Made by a program: the position numbers and the translations under genes. This document shows, piece after piece, positions 31,095-39,837 of a stretch of 64,000 nucleotides of DNA. The stretch is from Pseudomonas sp. R84 (lineage in GTDB: Bacteria > Pseudomonadota > Gammaproteobacteria > Pseudomonadales > Pseudomonadaceae). Below the pieces are notes generated by a model, which saw nothing but the letters and a program-made list of their open reading frames with translations, did no database searches and was not told the DNA's origin. Within the stretch, counting starts at the first letter, position 1. Each line of letters opens with the position of its first letter. The stretch is taken from positions 6,279,501 to 6,343,500 of the forward strand of contig NZ_CP019426.1 of assembly GCF_009834515.1 (NCBI RefSeq), in the 5' to 3' direction.

Positions 31095-32333
31095 TCAGAC
31101 ATGGGCCGGAACCGGCAACGGCGCGGCCAGCAGGCGCTCGTCCAGCAGACCAAGGCCTTCCTGGAACAACTGATTGCTGCGCTCGGTATCGCCCAACTGG
31201 GCGAGCAGGCGCGCCAGCTCCGCACAGGCCTCGGGATTGCGCTGCACACGCAGACTGCTTTCCAGGTAATCCCGTGCCTTGCCCCACAGACTGGTTTGCA
31301 GGCACAGTCGGCCGAGGGTCAACAGCAAGCTCGGATCGTTCGGATGATCCTTCAGCCAGCCTTCGGCGGTTTGCAACTGACGCGCTGGATCGCTACCGCG
31401 CACCAGACCGTAGAGACGGGTCAGATGGCTGTCGTACTTGCGCTTGAGGGCATTGCGCAGCACTTCTTCCGCTTCGACCTGAGCGCCCAACTGACGCAGT
31501 TGTTCGGCGTACGCCAACACCAAGGGTGGCTCCTGACGTTGAGCTGAGGTGAGTTGCTCCCAAGCGCGCGTGAGCGACTGCAAGCCAACGGTCCCGTCCT
31601 CTTCACGCTGCGCTGCCAGCGACAGGTTTTCACCCCAGGCGCGGCGTTCCAGTTCAGCCAGTTCGGCGGGTGGCAGGACTTTGTCCTTGCGCAACTCCGG
31701 CAGCAAACGAATCACCGCCGACCATTCGCCGCGCTGCTGATACAAGCGCTGCAACTGACGCAGCGTCTGTGCATTGCGCGGATGGCGATCGTGCATCGCT
31801 TGCAGGGTGACCAAGGCACCGTCGGTATCGCCACGGTCGGTCTGCAACTGCGCATGACTCAGAGCAATAGCCAGTTCTGCTTGAGGCTGACGCTCCAGTG
31901 CGCGCTCCAGCAAACGATCGCACTCTTCGTAATTGCCTTGCTCATTGGCTGCGCGGGCAGCGCCGAGGTAGTACAGCAATGGCTGACGCTCGGCTTCAGC
32001 TGCTCGATAAAGATGACGCTGAGCACTGGCCCAGCGACCTTCGGCCAGATCCAGTTGACCGTGCTCGATCGCTACCTGCACGCGCCGACTGCGGTTACGG
32101 CGCGACCAGGGATTGACCACGCCCGTGGAGGTCATGACCAGCTCGACCAACGCCTTGATGCCCCAGATCAGCAGCCACAACACTGCGATCACCGCCAGTG
32201 TCGCCCACAGGCTCGACTCGTAGCGGAAGCTCTTGTAGGCCACCAGCACGTAACCGGAATGCTCGGCAATAGCCAGACCCAGTGCCGCCGTCGCCGCTAT
32301 CACCAGAAACACAATCACATACAGGCGTTTCAT
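31095..32333 (-). CDS. hemY: HemY, TPR protein of the haem operon
   Basis: A 412-residue inner-membrane protein: two N-terminal helices (about 5-25 and 40-65), then a HemY_N domain and TPR repeats (EGRWASAQRHLYRAAEAERQ, KARDYLESSLRVQRNPEACAEL). The E. coli homologue is needed for efficient late haem synthesis, perhaps as a scaffold. It is the last gene of hemC-hemD-hemX-hemY and overlaps hemX by 4 bp. It is not the protoporphyrinogen oxidase that also bears the name HemY in Gram-positives. Confidence 0.93.
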   Translation of the reverse strand: MKRLYVIVFLVIAATAALGLAIAEHSGYVLVAYKSFRYESSLWATLAVIAVLWLLIWGIKALVELVMTSTGVVNPWSRRNRSRRVQVAIEHGQLDLAEGRWASAQRHLYRAAEAERQPLLYYLGAARAANEQGNYEECDRLLERALERQPQAELAIALSHAQLQTDRGDTDGALVTLQAMHDRHPRNAQTLRQLQRLYQQRGEWSAVIRLLPELRKDKVLPPAELAELERRAWGENLSLAAQREEDGTVGLQSLTRAWEQLTSAQRQEPPLVLAYAEQLRQLGAQVEAEEVLRNALKRKYDSHLTRLYGLVRGSDPARQLQTAEGWLKDHPNDPSLLLTLGRLCLQTSLWGKARDYLESSLRVQRNPEACAELARLLAQLGDTERSNQLFQEGLGLLDERLLAAPLPVPAHV

Positions 32334-33472
32334 GGCGTAGCCTCCTGCGCGGTGCTGGCGGCAGGTTTGGCGAAAGGTTTCACCGATTCTTCGGCATTGA
32401 CGTTGCGCCGCTCAAGATAGGCTTGCACCGCACTCAGCGTGCCGGCCAAGTCCGGCGTCGTGACCGTGACCGGTTCCTTGCTTAGCTCGGCAACCTGTTC
32501 GAGCATCACTTTGCTTTGCGGATTGTCCGGGTTGAAATTGCCCTTGAGGACATCACGCGCCTCAGCCAGCGCCTGGGTGTAGACCGGCGCCTGACCGTTG
32601 AGCGCGGCCCACTGCGCCTGCTCCAGCGCCAGGCTCAGGGCCAGACGCACTTGACTCAGGCTCTGCCCGGCCAGCAGCGGCCGCACATTCTTGTCGGCAT
32701 TGAAATCGATACGGATGTAGCGCGAGACCTTATCCCACCACTGCGCCCAACGACTGGCGCCATCACCGTCGGCAGTCAGGCCCAGCAGCGATTCACCGCG
32801 ATCCTTGTACTCCGGCGCCAGCTCGGTGAGGTCGATGACTTGATCACGCAGCGCGCCGAGACGCAGGAACAAACCGGTACGATCCGGTTGTGCAGTGCTG
32901 CGCAGCGCCACGAGGGTTTTCGCCACTTGCTCGCGAGCGGCGAAGGAACCGGGATCGTTTTGCTCACGGAGGATTTCGTCAGCGCCCTGCACCAGCGCTT
33001 GAGCGCTGCTGATGTCCTGCAGCGCCGAAAGACGCAGGCTGGCCAGACGCAGCAGATGCTCGGCCTCGGCCAGGCGCCAGTCCTTGCGGCTGGCGCCCAG
33101 CACCGTTTCAAGACGTTGATTGAGGCGCTGTTGGTCGCCCTGGAGTTGCGTCACCAGACGCTGGCGCTCGGCAAGTTCGTCGGCCCCTGGCAACTGCGCG
33201 AGGCGCTCGGTCAGGCGCTGTTCATTGAGCTTCAGGCTCTGCGCCTGATCGTTCAACGCCTGCACTTCACCGGACTGCTGCTGAGTGTTGGTCTGCAGGT
33301 GACGGACCTGCCAGACACCCCAGCCGCCGATCGCGACACCGGCGGCGCCGAGCAACAAGGCGACGATGGCCAATCCATTGCCTCGGCGCGGCTCTGTGGC
33401 CGGCGGTGGAGCTTCAACCTGGGGTTCAATCACAGGCTGGACGTCATCTTTTGGCAAGGCTGTTTCGCTCAC
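32330..33472 (-). CDS. hemX: HemX, membrane-anchored uroporphyrinogen operon protein
   Basis: A 380-residue protein with an acidic/proline-rich cytoplasmic start, one transmembrane helix (GLAIVALLLGAAGVAIGGWGV, about 29-50), a coiled coil (residues about 60-130, LNDQAQSLKLNEQRLTERL) and a helical periplasmic domain. It is the HemX family often annotated as uroporphyrin-III C-methyltransferase, but no methyltransferase motif is visible. The start lies 16 bases after hemD and the end overlaps hemY. Confidence 0.9.
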   Translation of the reverse strand: MSETALPKDDVQPVIEPQVEAPPPATEPRRGNGLAIVALLLGAAGVAIGGWGVWQVRHLQTNTQQQSGEVQALNDQAQSLKLNEQRLTERLAQLPGADELAERQRLVTQLQGDQQRLNQRLETVLGASRKDWRLAEAEHLLRLASLRLSALQDISSAQALVQGADEILREQNDPGSFAAREQVAKTLVALRSTAQPDRTGLFLRLGALRDQVIDLTELAPEYKDRGESLLGLTADGDGASRWAQWWDKVSRYIRIDFNADKNVRPLLAGQSLSQVRLALSLALEQAQWAALNGQAPVYTQALAEARDVLKGNFNPDNPQSKVMLEQVAELSKEPVTVTTPDLAGTLSAVQAYLERRNVNAEESVKPFAKPAASTAQEATP

Positions 33473-33488
33473 GTATCCATCCTTTGCA

Positions 33489-34250
33489 TTAGAAAACGGG
33501 TACGGGATGCTCCCGTAACGCCGTCAGCAAAGCCGCGGCACTCGCGCCGCGGCAATCCACAACTGTTTGAGCCCCGGCGGCAAGTGCCAGCTCGGCGACT
33601 CTTGGGCTTGGAACAAACAACGGCAATTGCGCAATTGTTGGCCAGGCATCGCCGGCCATCTGACGCAGGTGCTCGAAACCCTGTCCACTGCTGACCACCA
33701 GCCCGTTCAAGCGTTCCGCTTCGATCCGCCGTGGCAGTTCATCCGGGGCATAGGCTGGCAGGTCGCGTCGATACAATTCCAGATACTCGACACTAGCACC
33801 TAGCTCACGCAAACGCTCGGCGAGCAGTTCACGCCCACCCTCTCCACGCAGGATCAATACCTGCGCCCCGGGCTGACCGACCGCTGCACGCAGACGCGGC
33901 AATTGCAGCAAGGCTTCACTGTCATCGCCATCGGCCGGGAAGCTGACGTCGAGGCCATGCTCGCGCAGAATCTGTGCGGTCGCCGCGCCGACGCTGAACC
34001 ACGGCATTGTCAGCGAAGACGAGTTGCCGAGCAGATCCAGCGCAATGCGTGCCGCCGGCTTGCTGACCACGATCACCGCGTCGCAACGCGGTAACCGCGC
34101 AATCGCCTGACGAATATTGTCAGAGACCGGCAGCGCAACAATGTCCAGAAGCGGCAAACAACTACTGAAAAAACCCTGCACTGCCAACGTCTGCGCCAGC
34201 GCCGTGCAGTCATCCGCAGGGCGGGTCAGCAGCAGGCGCCAGCCAGTCAC
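33489..34250 (-). CDS. hemD: Uroporphyrinogen-III synthase
   Basis: Closes hydroxymethylbilane to uroporphyrinogen III with inversion of ring D. The 253-residue length is typical. The family is poorly conserved. Recognisable parts are the opening [48 protein letters not shown] and [14 protein letters not shown]. It overlaps hemC by 4 bp (34247-34250) in the standard hemC-hemD order, which confirms the call. Confidence 0.95.
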   Translation of the reverse strand: MTGWRLLLTRPADDCTALAQTLAVQGFFSSCLPLLDIVALPVSDNIRQAIARLPRCDAVIVVSKPAARIALDLLGNSSSLTMPWFSVGAATAQILREHGLDVSFPADGDDSEALLQLPRLRAAVGQPGAQVLILRGEGGRELLAERLRELGASVEYLELYRRDLPAYAPDELPRRIEAERLNGLVVSSGQGFEHLRQMAGDAWPTIAQLPLFVPSPRVAELALAAGAQTVVDCRGASAAALLTALREHPVPVF

Positions 34251-35188
34251 TCGTGACCCGCCTCGCCATAGACCGCTTTGAGAATATCGTCGGCGCCCTG
34301 GCTGAGCAGATCTTCGGCCACCTTCACGCCCAATCCTTCGGCATCGGCACGTGGCGCACGAGCTTCGGCGCTAAGCAGCTTGCCACCGCTCGGTTCACCG
34401 ACCAGACCGCGCAACCACAACTGCTCGCCTTCCAGCACGGCGTAGCAGGCGATCGGCACTTGGCAGCCGCCATTCAGATGTTTGTTGAGGGCACGTTCGG
34501 CAGTGACGCGCGACGAGGTGTCGGCGTGATGCAGCGGTGCGAGCAAGGCGTGGATTGCAGTGTCAGCGCTGCGGCATTCGATACCGACTGCACCCTGGCC
34601 ACCGGCCGGCAGGCTGTCATCGACACTGATCGCCGAAGTGATGCGGTCTTCAAAACCGAGGCGGATCAAACCGGCTGCCGCGAGAATAATTGCGTCGTAC
34701 TCGCCGGCGTCAAGCTTGGCCAGGCGGGTGTTGACGTTGCCGCGCAGGAAGCGAATTTGCAGATCCGGGCGACGGGTCAGCAATTGCGCCTGACGACGCA
34801 GGCTGGAGGTGCCGACAATGGCGCCGGCAGGCAACGCATCGAGGCTGGCGTAGGTATTGGAAACGAAGGCATCACGCGGGTCTTCGCGCTCGCAGATGCA
34901 GAACAGACCGAGGCCTTCCGGGAAGTCCATCGGCACGTCTTTCATCGAGTGGACGGCGATGTCGGCTTCGTTTTCCAGCAACGCGGTTTCCAGTTCTTTG
35001 ACGAACAGACCCTTGCCGCCGATTTTCGACAGGGGCGAATCGAGCAGCTTGTCGCCGCGACTGACCATGGGCACCAGCGTCACCAGCAGACCCGGATGGG
35101 CCGCTTCCAGACGGGCTTTGACGTATTCGGCCTGCCAGAGGGCCAGCGCACTTTTACGGGTGGCGATGCGGATTTCGCGAGAGGACAT
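34247..35188 (-). CDS. hemC: Porphobilinogen deaminase (hydroxymethylbilane synthase)
   Basis: Polymerises four porphobilinogens into hydroxymethylbilane. The 313-residue protein shows [17 protein letters not shown], the substrate arginines in [12 protein letters not shown], and the dipyrromethane cofactor Cys in [14 protein letters not shown]. It is the first gene of the hemCDXY operon. About 138 bp separate it from algR upstream on the same strand, so read-through is possible. No clear terminator was seen between them. Confidence 0.97.
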   Translation of the reverse strand: MSSREIRIATRKSALALWQAEYVKARLEAAHPGLLVTLVPMVSRGDKLLDSPLSKIGGKGLFVKELETALLENEADIAVHSMKDVPMDFPEGLGLFCICEREDPRDAFVSNTYASLDALPAGAIVGTSSLRRQAQLLTRRPDLQIRFLRGNVNTRLAKLDAGEYDAIILAAAGLIRLGFEDRITSAISVDDSLPAGGQGAVGIECRSADTAIHALLAPLHHADTSSRVTAERALNKHLNGGCQVPIACYAVLEGEQLWLRGLVGEPSGGKLLSAEARAPRADAEGLGVKVAEDLLSQGADDILKAVYGEAGHE

Positions 35189-35326
35189 GGATCAATCCGT
35201 ACTGAATAGATACGGCGGATAATAACAGCTCAGCCAAATCCACTTTGACCTGAATCAGAGTCGGCGCGGCCTCCCTGGCCTGCAATGCCCGGTTAAAAGG
35301 AGCTGGAGCCGTCCGGAATGACCGGG

Positions 35327-36073
35327 TTACAGGCCCTGCATCATTTTGCGCACACCGGCCACATGCCGACGGCTGACAATCAGCGCATCACCATTGAGAC
35401 CTTTGAGGAACAGCTGGAAATGCCCCAGCGGCGTACGTTGCAGACGTTCGATACGGTCGCGGGCAACCAAGGCGTTGCGGTGGATACGCACGAAGCGCTC
35501 GCCGAATTCGTCTTCGAGAGCCTTGAGTGGCTCGTCGAGCAGCACTTCGCCGGCCTCGTGGCGCAAAGTCACGTATTTATGATCGGCAATGAAATAGACC
35601 ACCTGATCCAGAGGGATCAGTTCGATGCCTTTGCGGGTGCGCGCACTGATGTGGCTGCGCGGGCCGGTGCCACTTTCGGCAGCGGGACGGGTCAGGGCCG
35701 AGAGTTGCGCCCGGTTGGGACGTTCAGCCCGTTTCAGGGCGTCATGCAGATGTTCAGTTCGCACGGGTTTCACCACATAGCCCACGGCGCTGGCCTGCAG
35801 GGCTTCCACGGCAAATTCATCGGGGCTGGTGCAAAACACCACGGCCGGCGGCGTTTCGCGTTCGCACAGACGGGCAGCGACCTGCAGGCCATCAAGGCCT
35901 GGCATACGGATATCGAGCAGCACGATATCCGGCTTGTGGCTGTCGATCAGTGCCAACGCCTCTTCGCCATTCGTGGCGCTGGGCTCCAGAACTGTATAAC
36001 CCTCGAGCTCGCTCACCATTCGGCTGAGGCGCTCGCGAGCCAGTGGTTCGTCATCAACGATCAGGACATTCAT
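35327..36073 (-). CDS. algR: AlgR, LytTR-type response regulator
   Basis: A 248-residue regulator that in P. aeruginosa controls alginate, type IV pili and twitching. Residues 1-120 form the receiver domain, with phospho-acceptor Asp54 in VLLDIRMPGLDGL, acidic pocket VDDE and Lys in VVKPV. Residues about 140-248 form the LytTR DNA-binding domain (RIHRNALVARDRIERLQ). The ATG at 36073 overlaps by 4 bp (ATGA) the end of the decayed algZ gene, the usual coupling of the kinase-regulator pair. Here the kinase is broken, so the regulator is probably an orphan. Confidence 0.95.
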   Translation of the reverse strand: MNVLIVDDEPLARERLSRMVSELEGYTVLEPSATNGEEALALIDSHKPDIVLLDIRMPGLDGLQVAARLCERETPPAVVFCTSPDEFAVEALQASAVGYVVKPVRTEHLHDALKRAERPNRAQLSALTRPAAESGTGPRSHISARTRKGIELIPLDQVVYFIADHKYVTLRHEAGEVLLDEPLKALEDEFGERFVRIHRNALVARDRIERLQRTPLGHFQLFLKGLNGDALIVSRRHVAGVRKMMQGL

Positions 36074-36440
36074 ATTGCGCTGGATTCCTGCGTGAGTCTC
36101 GCACAAGGATAGCGTAGACAGGTGAAGTGACGTCCGTCACCGCGATCCACGCTAAGACTAGCCCGAGCGCCAAAAAGTGCCGTACGTCGGCCAGCAATAT
36201 TTGCCAGTGTCCGGGTCGTACTGCTCAAAGCCCGCTGTTTCCTGCGTTTCTCACGGGGTTTGCCGAAGGACAAAACACCCACCCCCTCTTCTTATAGTCG
36301 GCGGCCAGACCTTTGCGCGATCCAGAGCCGCGTCGACCCTTATGTCCAACTGTAGACGCTCGCCGGGCCGATATTGCTCAATCGAAAAATATCCTTGCGC
36401 AAAACCTCCGGGGCCAGCGGCGACTATGGCGCACACAATG
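36070..36440 (-). pseudogene. algZ: Remnant of algZ/fimS sensor kinase
   Basis: In other pseudomonads a kinase of about 350 residues fills the gap between argH and algR. Only about 470 bp separate the two genes here. Two disconnected frames on the minus strand look like kinase pieces. One is a segment [20 protein letters not shown] (around 36400-36330), matching the region after the histidine box in LytS-type kinases. The other is the C-terminus TLANIAGRRTALFGARASLS to GRHFTCLRYPC (around 36200-36090). The second overlaps the algR ATG by 4 bp. The membrane sensor, the histidine and most of the ATPase domain are missing. Confidence 0.75.
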
Positions 36441-36544
36441 AGAAAAAAACGTATCGACCAGTGTCAGCGACAGGATTGGCAACCCTGTTATTATCCGCGC
36501 CAGCGTTCCACGCCTTCTTTCTTCAAGCCGATACGAGCGAATTC

Positions 36545-37939
36545 ATGAGCACTGACAAGACCAATCAGTCCTGGGGCGGCCGCTTCAGTGAACCCGTCGA
36601 CGCCTTCGTCGCCCGCTTCACCGCCTCCGTCACTTTCGACCAGCGCCTGTATCGCCACGACATCATGGGCTCGATCGCCCACGCCACCATGCTGGCCAAG
36701 GTCGGCGTGCTGACCGATGCCGAGCGCGACAGCATCATCGATGGCCTGAAGACCATTCAGGGCGAAATCGAGGCCGGCCAGTTCGACTGGCGCATCGATC
36801 TCGAAGACGTGCACATGAACATCGAAGCACGCCTGACCGACCGCATCGGCGTCACCGGTAAAAAGCTGCACACCGGGCGTAGCCGCAACGACCAGGTCGC
36901 CACCGACATCCGCCTGTGGCTGCGTGACGAGATTGATCTGATCCTCGCCGAAATTACCCGCCTGCAAAAAGGCCTGCTGGAGCAAGCCGAGCGCGAAGCC
37001 GCGAGCATCATGCCGGGCTTCACCCACCTGCAGACGGCGCAGCCGGTGACTTTCGGGCACCACATGCTGGCCTGGTTCGAAATGCTCAGCCGCGACTACG
37101 AGCGTCTGGTCGACTGCCGCAAGCGCACCAACCGCATGCCACTGGGCAGCGCCGCGCTGGCTGGCACCACCTACCCGATCGACCGTGAATACACCGCGCA
37201 ACTGCTGGGCTTCGACGCCGTCGGCGGCAACTCGCTGGACAACGTCTCCGATCGCGACTTCGCCATCGAATTCTGCTCGGCCGCGAGCATCGCGATGATG
37301 CACTTGTCGCGTTTCTCCGAAGAGCTGGTGCTGTGGACCAGCGCGCAATTCCAGTTCATCGATCTGCCGGACCGTTTCTGCACCGGCAGCTCGATCATGC
37401 CGCAAAAGAAAAACCCCGATGTGCCAGAGCTGGTGCGGGGCAAGACCGGCCGCGTGTTCGGCGCACTGATGGGCCTGCTGACCTTGATGAAGGGCCAACC
37501 GCTGGCTTACAACAAAGACAACCAGGAAGACAAAGAGCCGCTGTTCGACGCCGCCGACACCCTGCGTGACTCGCTGCGGGCCTTTGCCGACATGATCCCG
37601 GCGATCAAACCCAAGCACGCGATCATGCGTGAAGCGGCGCTGCGTGGCTTCTCCACCGCGACCGATCTGGCGGATTATCTGGTGCGTCGTGGTCTGCCGT
37701 TCCGTGATTGCCACGAGATCGTTGGTCACGCCGTGAAATACGGCGTGGACACTGGCAAGGATCTGGCCGAGATGAGCCTGGAAGAACTGCGCCAGTTCAG
37801 CGATCAGATCGAGCAGGACGTGTTCGCCGTGCTGACCCTGGAAGGCTCGGTGAATGCCCGTGACCATATCGGCGGCACTGCGCCGGCGCAGGTCAAGGCT
37901 GCTGTGGTTCGCGGTCAGGCGCTGATCGCCAGCCGCTAA
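36545..37939 (+). CDS. argH: Argininosuccinate lyase
   Basis: Splits argininosuccinate to arginine and fumarate, the last step of arginine synthesis. The ATG at 36545 yields [20 protein letters not shown] and 464 residues, the standard length. Open codons further upstream are not family sequence. The fumarase/aspartase superfamily signature [20 protein letters not shown] carries the catalytic serine loop (around residue 280), and [14 protein letters not shown] contributes the base. It is divergent from the algZ remnant, in the usual Pseudomonas place. Confidence 0.97.
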   Translation: MSTDKTNQSWGGRFSEPVDAFVARFTASVTFDQRLYRHDIMGSIAHATMLAKVGVLTDAERDSIIDGLKTIQGEIEAGQFDWRIDLEDVHMNIEARLTDRIGVTGKKLHTGRSRNDQVATDIRLWLRDEIDLILAEITRLQKGLLEQAEREAASIMPGFTHLQTAQPVTFGHHMLAWFEMLSRDYERLVDCRKRTNRMPLGSAALAGTTYPIDREYTAQLLGFDAVGGNSLDNVSDRDFAIEFCSAASIAMMHLSRFSEELVLWTSAQFQFIDLPDRFCTGSSIMPQKKNPDVPELVRGKTGRVFGALMGLLTLMKGQPLAYNKDNQEDKEPLFDAADTLRDSLRAFADMIPAIKPKHAIMREAALRGFSTATDLADYLVRRGLPFRDCHEIVGHAVKYGVDTGKDLAEMSLEELRQFSDQIEQDVFAVLTLEGSVNARDHIGGTAPAQVKAAVVRGQALIASR

Positions 37940-37949
37940 AAGCCAAAAG

Positions 37950-38040
37950 CTTCGCGAGCAGGCTCGCTCCCACAGATTCTGCGTCGAACACGTAATCGTG
38001 TTTCAGCACATAACTCTGTGGGAGCGAGCCTGCTCGCGAA
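37950..38040. repeat. REP doublet
   Basis: Inverted copies cttcgcgagcaggctcgctc (from 37950) and gggagcgagcctgctcgcga (to 38040) with a 40-bp centre, between the convergent ends of argH and the GST gene. Confidence 0.92.
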
Positions 38041-38065
38041 TGCGATCTTCAGAACAGCAAAAAAA

Positions 38066-38725
38066 TCACTTCTTGGCAGCGATCATCGCCAAAAACGCCG
38101 GCATCGCCGCTTCCTTGTCCGCCGCAATCTTCTGCACATGCGGATTCTGCTCCAGCCGTTCCAGCAACGCCTTCGCCTGCGGCATCTCCGCCAGCAAATC
38201 GATCCCGAACAGCTTCTGCCCGACCGCACAGGCCAGCGGCACGCTGTAGAAGAAATACAAATCGGCAATGCTCAGACTGTCGCCCGCCACGTACGGGGCG
38301 AATTTGCCGTGACGGCCCAGCGCAGCAAAACCCAGTAGCAATTCAGTCTTGGTCTTTTCCTTGATCGCGTCCGGCAAGGTCATGCCGAAGAACGCCTCGC
38401 CATAGCAGGCACGCCCAGGCAACTCGATGTACAGCTCGATTTCCTTGGCAATCGCCAACACCTGCGCGCGCTCGAATGGATCGCTTGGCAGCAGCGGTGT
38501 GCCTTTCTGGGTCTGCTCGAGGTATTCAAGGATGATCGCGGTTTCGTTGATAAAACCGGCGTCTACACCGAGCACCGGCACTTTGCCGCGCGGGCTGATG
38601 GCCAGTGATTCAGGGGTCGACGTCGGGTAGAACGTGACCTCTTCGAACGGCAGGCCTTTTTCCAGCAGCGCCAGCTTGACCATGTTGTAGTAGTTGCTGA
38701 CTGAGAATCCGTAGAGCTTGAACAT
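38066..38725 (-). CDS. Glutathione S-transferase family protein
   Basis: A 219-residue soluble protein with a thioredoxin-like N-terminal domain (residues 1-78: LYGFSVSNYYNMVKLALLEK, cis-proline in GKVPVL, and the NETAIILEYLE glutathione-binding segment) and an all-helical C-terminal domain. The ATG at 38725 follows GGAGG at good distance. A GTG one codon earlier is possible. The substrate cannot be predicted. Confidence 0.88.
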   Translation of the reverse strand: MFKLYGFSVSNYYNMVKLALLEKGLPFEEVTFYPTSTPESLAISPRGKVPVLGVDAGFINETAIILEYLEQTQKGTPLLPSDPFERAQVLAIAKEIELYIELPGRACYGEAFFGMTLPDAIKEKTKTELLLGFAALGRHGKFAPYVAGDSLSIADLYFFYSVPLACAVGQKLFGIDLLAEMPQAKALLERLEQNPHVQKIAADKEAAMPAFLAMIAAKK

Positions 38726-38848
38726 CACATAGCCTCCAGGCCGTGCGGGGTGGGCAGGGCCTGTTTATAGATCGCACAGGCGAATCGCGCCAGCAGCATC
38801 ACCCCGCGGAATGCGGGTAAACTGGCGCCTTTCCATGAGGAGCCTGCC

Positions 38849-39133
38849 ATGAGCGAGCCGACAGACATCGACAACGACGACGAAGAGTTCACCGAGGCTA
38901 CGTTGATCGAAGCCATCGAGAACCAGATCGAAAGCGACAACCCGCCAGCGGCCAAAGCGACGTTCAACAAGCTGACCTTGGTGGGTGTGGAGCGCGAAGA
39001 GATCCTCAACCTGATGGCGCACGTGCTGGCCTGCGAGATTGACGCGATGCTCGATGAAGACCGTGCGTTCAATACCGAATGGTACGAAGCGGCGCTGCGC
39101 GCACTGCCAGAGTTGCCACCCGAAAAGCAGTAA
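38849..39133 (+). CDS. Small conserved acidic protein, function unknown
   Basis: A 94-residue acidic protein (MSEPTDIDNDDEEFTEATLI), mostly helical, with the core NKLTLVGVEREEILNLMAHV. I recognise it as a conserved Pseudomonas hypothetical without known function. A good ribosome site (GAGGAG) precedes the ATG at 38849. It is divergent from the GST gene and followed by a REP pair. No catalytic or metal-binding pattern is visible. Confidence 0.75.
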   Translation: MSEPTDIDNDDEEFTEATLIEAIENQIESDNPPAAKATFNKLTLVGVEREEILNLMAHVLACEIDAMLDEDRAFNTEWYEAALRALPELPPEKQ

Positions 39134-39149
39134 CAACACATTCCCCCCT

Positions 39150-39254
39150 GTGGGAGCGACGGTGCGACGATTCGACTTGCTCGCGAAGGCGTTTTATCAG
39201 TCAACTTATTTGCTGAATGACACACCGCTTTCGCGAGCAGGCTCGCTCCCACAC
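39150..39254. repeat. REP pair with one variant arm
   Basis: The left arm (39150-39187) is the longer variant gggagcgacggtgcgacgat continuing into ttgctcgcgaag. The right arm (to 39254) is the standard ttcgcgagcaggctcgctcc. The two therefore do not pair perfectly. Confidence 0.8.
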
Positions 39255-39408
39255 AATTTGTCACCCATCCATCCAGCCAACTCTCCGGCCCCGACTACAC
39301 TGGAATCCGCCTCAAGACAAAATCCCTGATCTGAGCACTGGACATGCCGCAAAAGCGGGTTCACCTTAGGGACGCTGTCGTCCAATTCCTAGAAAGTCTG
39401 GAGTCCTT

Positions 39409-39654
39409 ATGTCGCTTACCCCTGAGTTGGTTGCCGAACTGGAAGTCCTCGCACTCTTTCCCCTGGACAGTTCCCAGGAAGGTTTGAAAATTCATCAGAC
39501 CGCTGCCCCGAAACATATTTCTGCCGCCAAACGCCTCTTTGAAAAAGACCTGACGGATCAGCCCGATGGCGGGTATCTGACCAGCCTCGGTCGCGATGCC
39601 GCACAAAATGTGCAAACCGTGCTGACCATTCTGAGAGAGCAGGAAACCGCCTGA
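39409..39654 (+). CDS. TIGR02647 family protein
   Basis: An 81-residue protein of the TIGR02647 family, found mainly in pseudomonads. It begins MSLTPELVAELEVLALFPLD and has KIHQTAAPKHISAAKRLFEK and the closing GGYLTSLGRDAAQNVQTVLT. The short helical domain gives no functional clue. It lies 183 bp ahead of cyaA on the same strand. Confidence 0.85.
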   Translation: MSLTPELVAELEVLALFPLDSSQEGLKIHQTAAPKHISAAKRLFEKDLTDQPDGGYLTSLGRDAAQNVQTVLTILREQETA

Positions 39655-39837
39655 TCCTTCCCGACTTTGCCCACGGGAACTCCTGCCACGGGATTTCCGC
39701 GGGCCTGCCCGGCCTCCCGCGATATAAATCTGACGTCAAAAAACAAATTCAGCTTAAAAGTCCCGCTGCGCTAAGGCTAAACTGCCTGACATTCCGAGAC
39801 CCTCTACGTCCGAGCCTGCGAGCCGGTTTGAGCTGAC

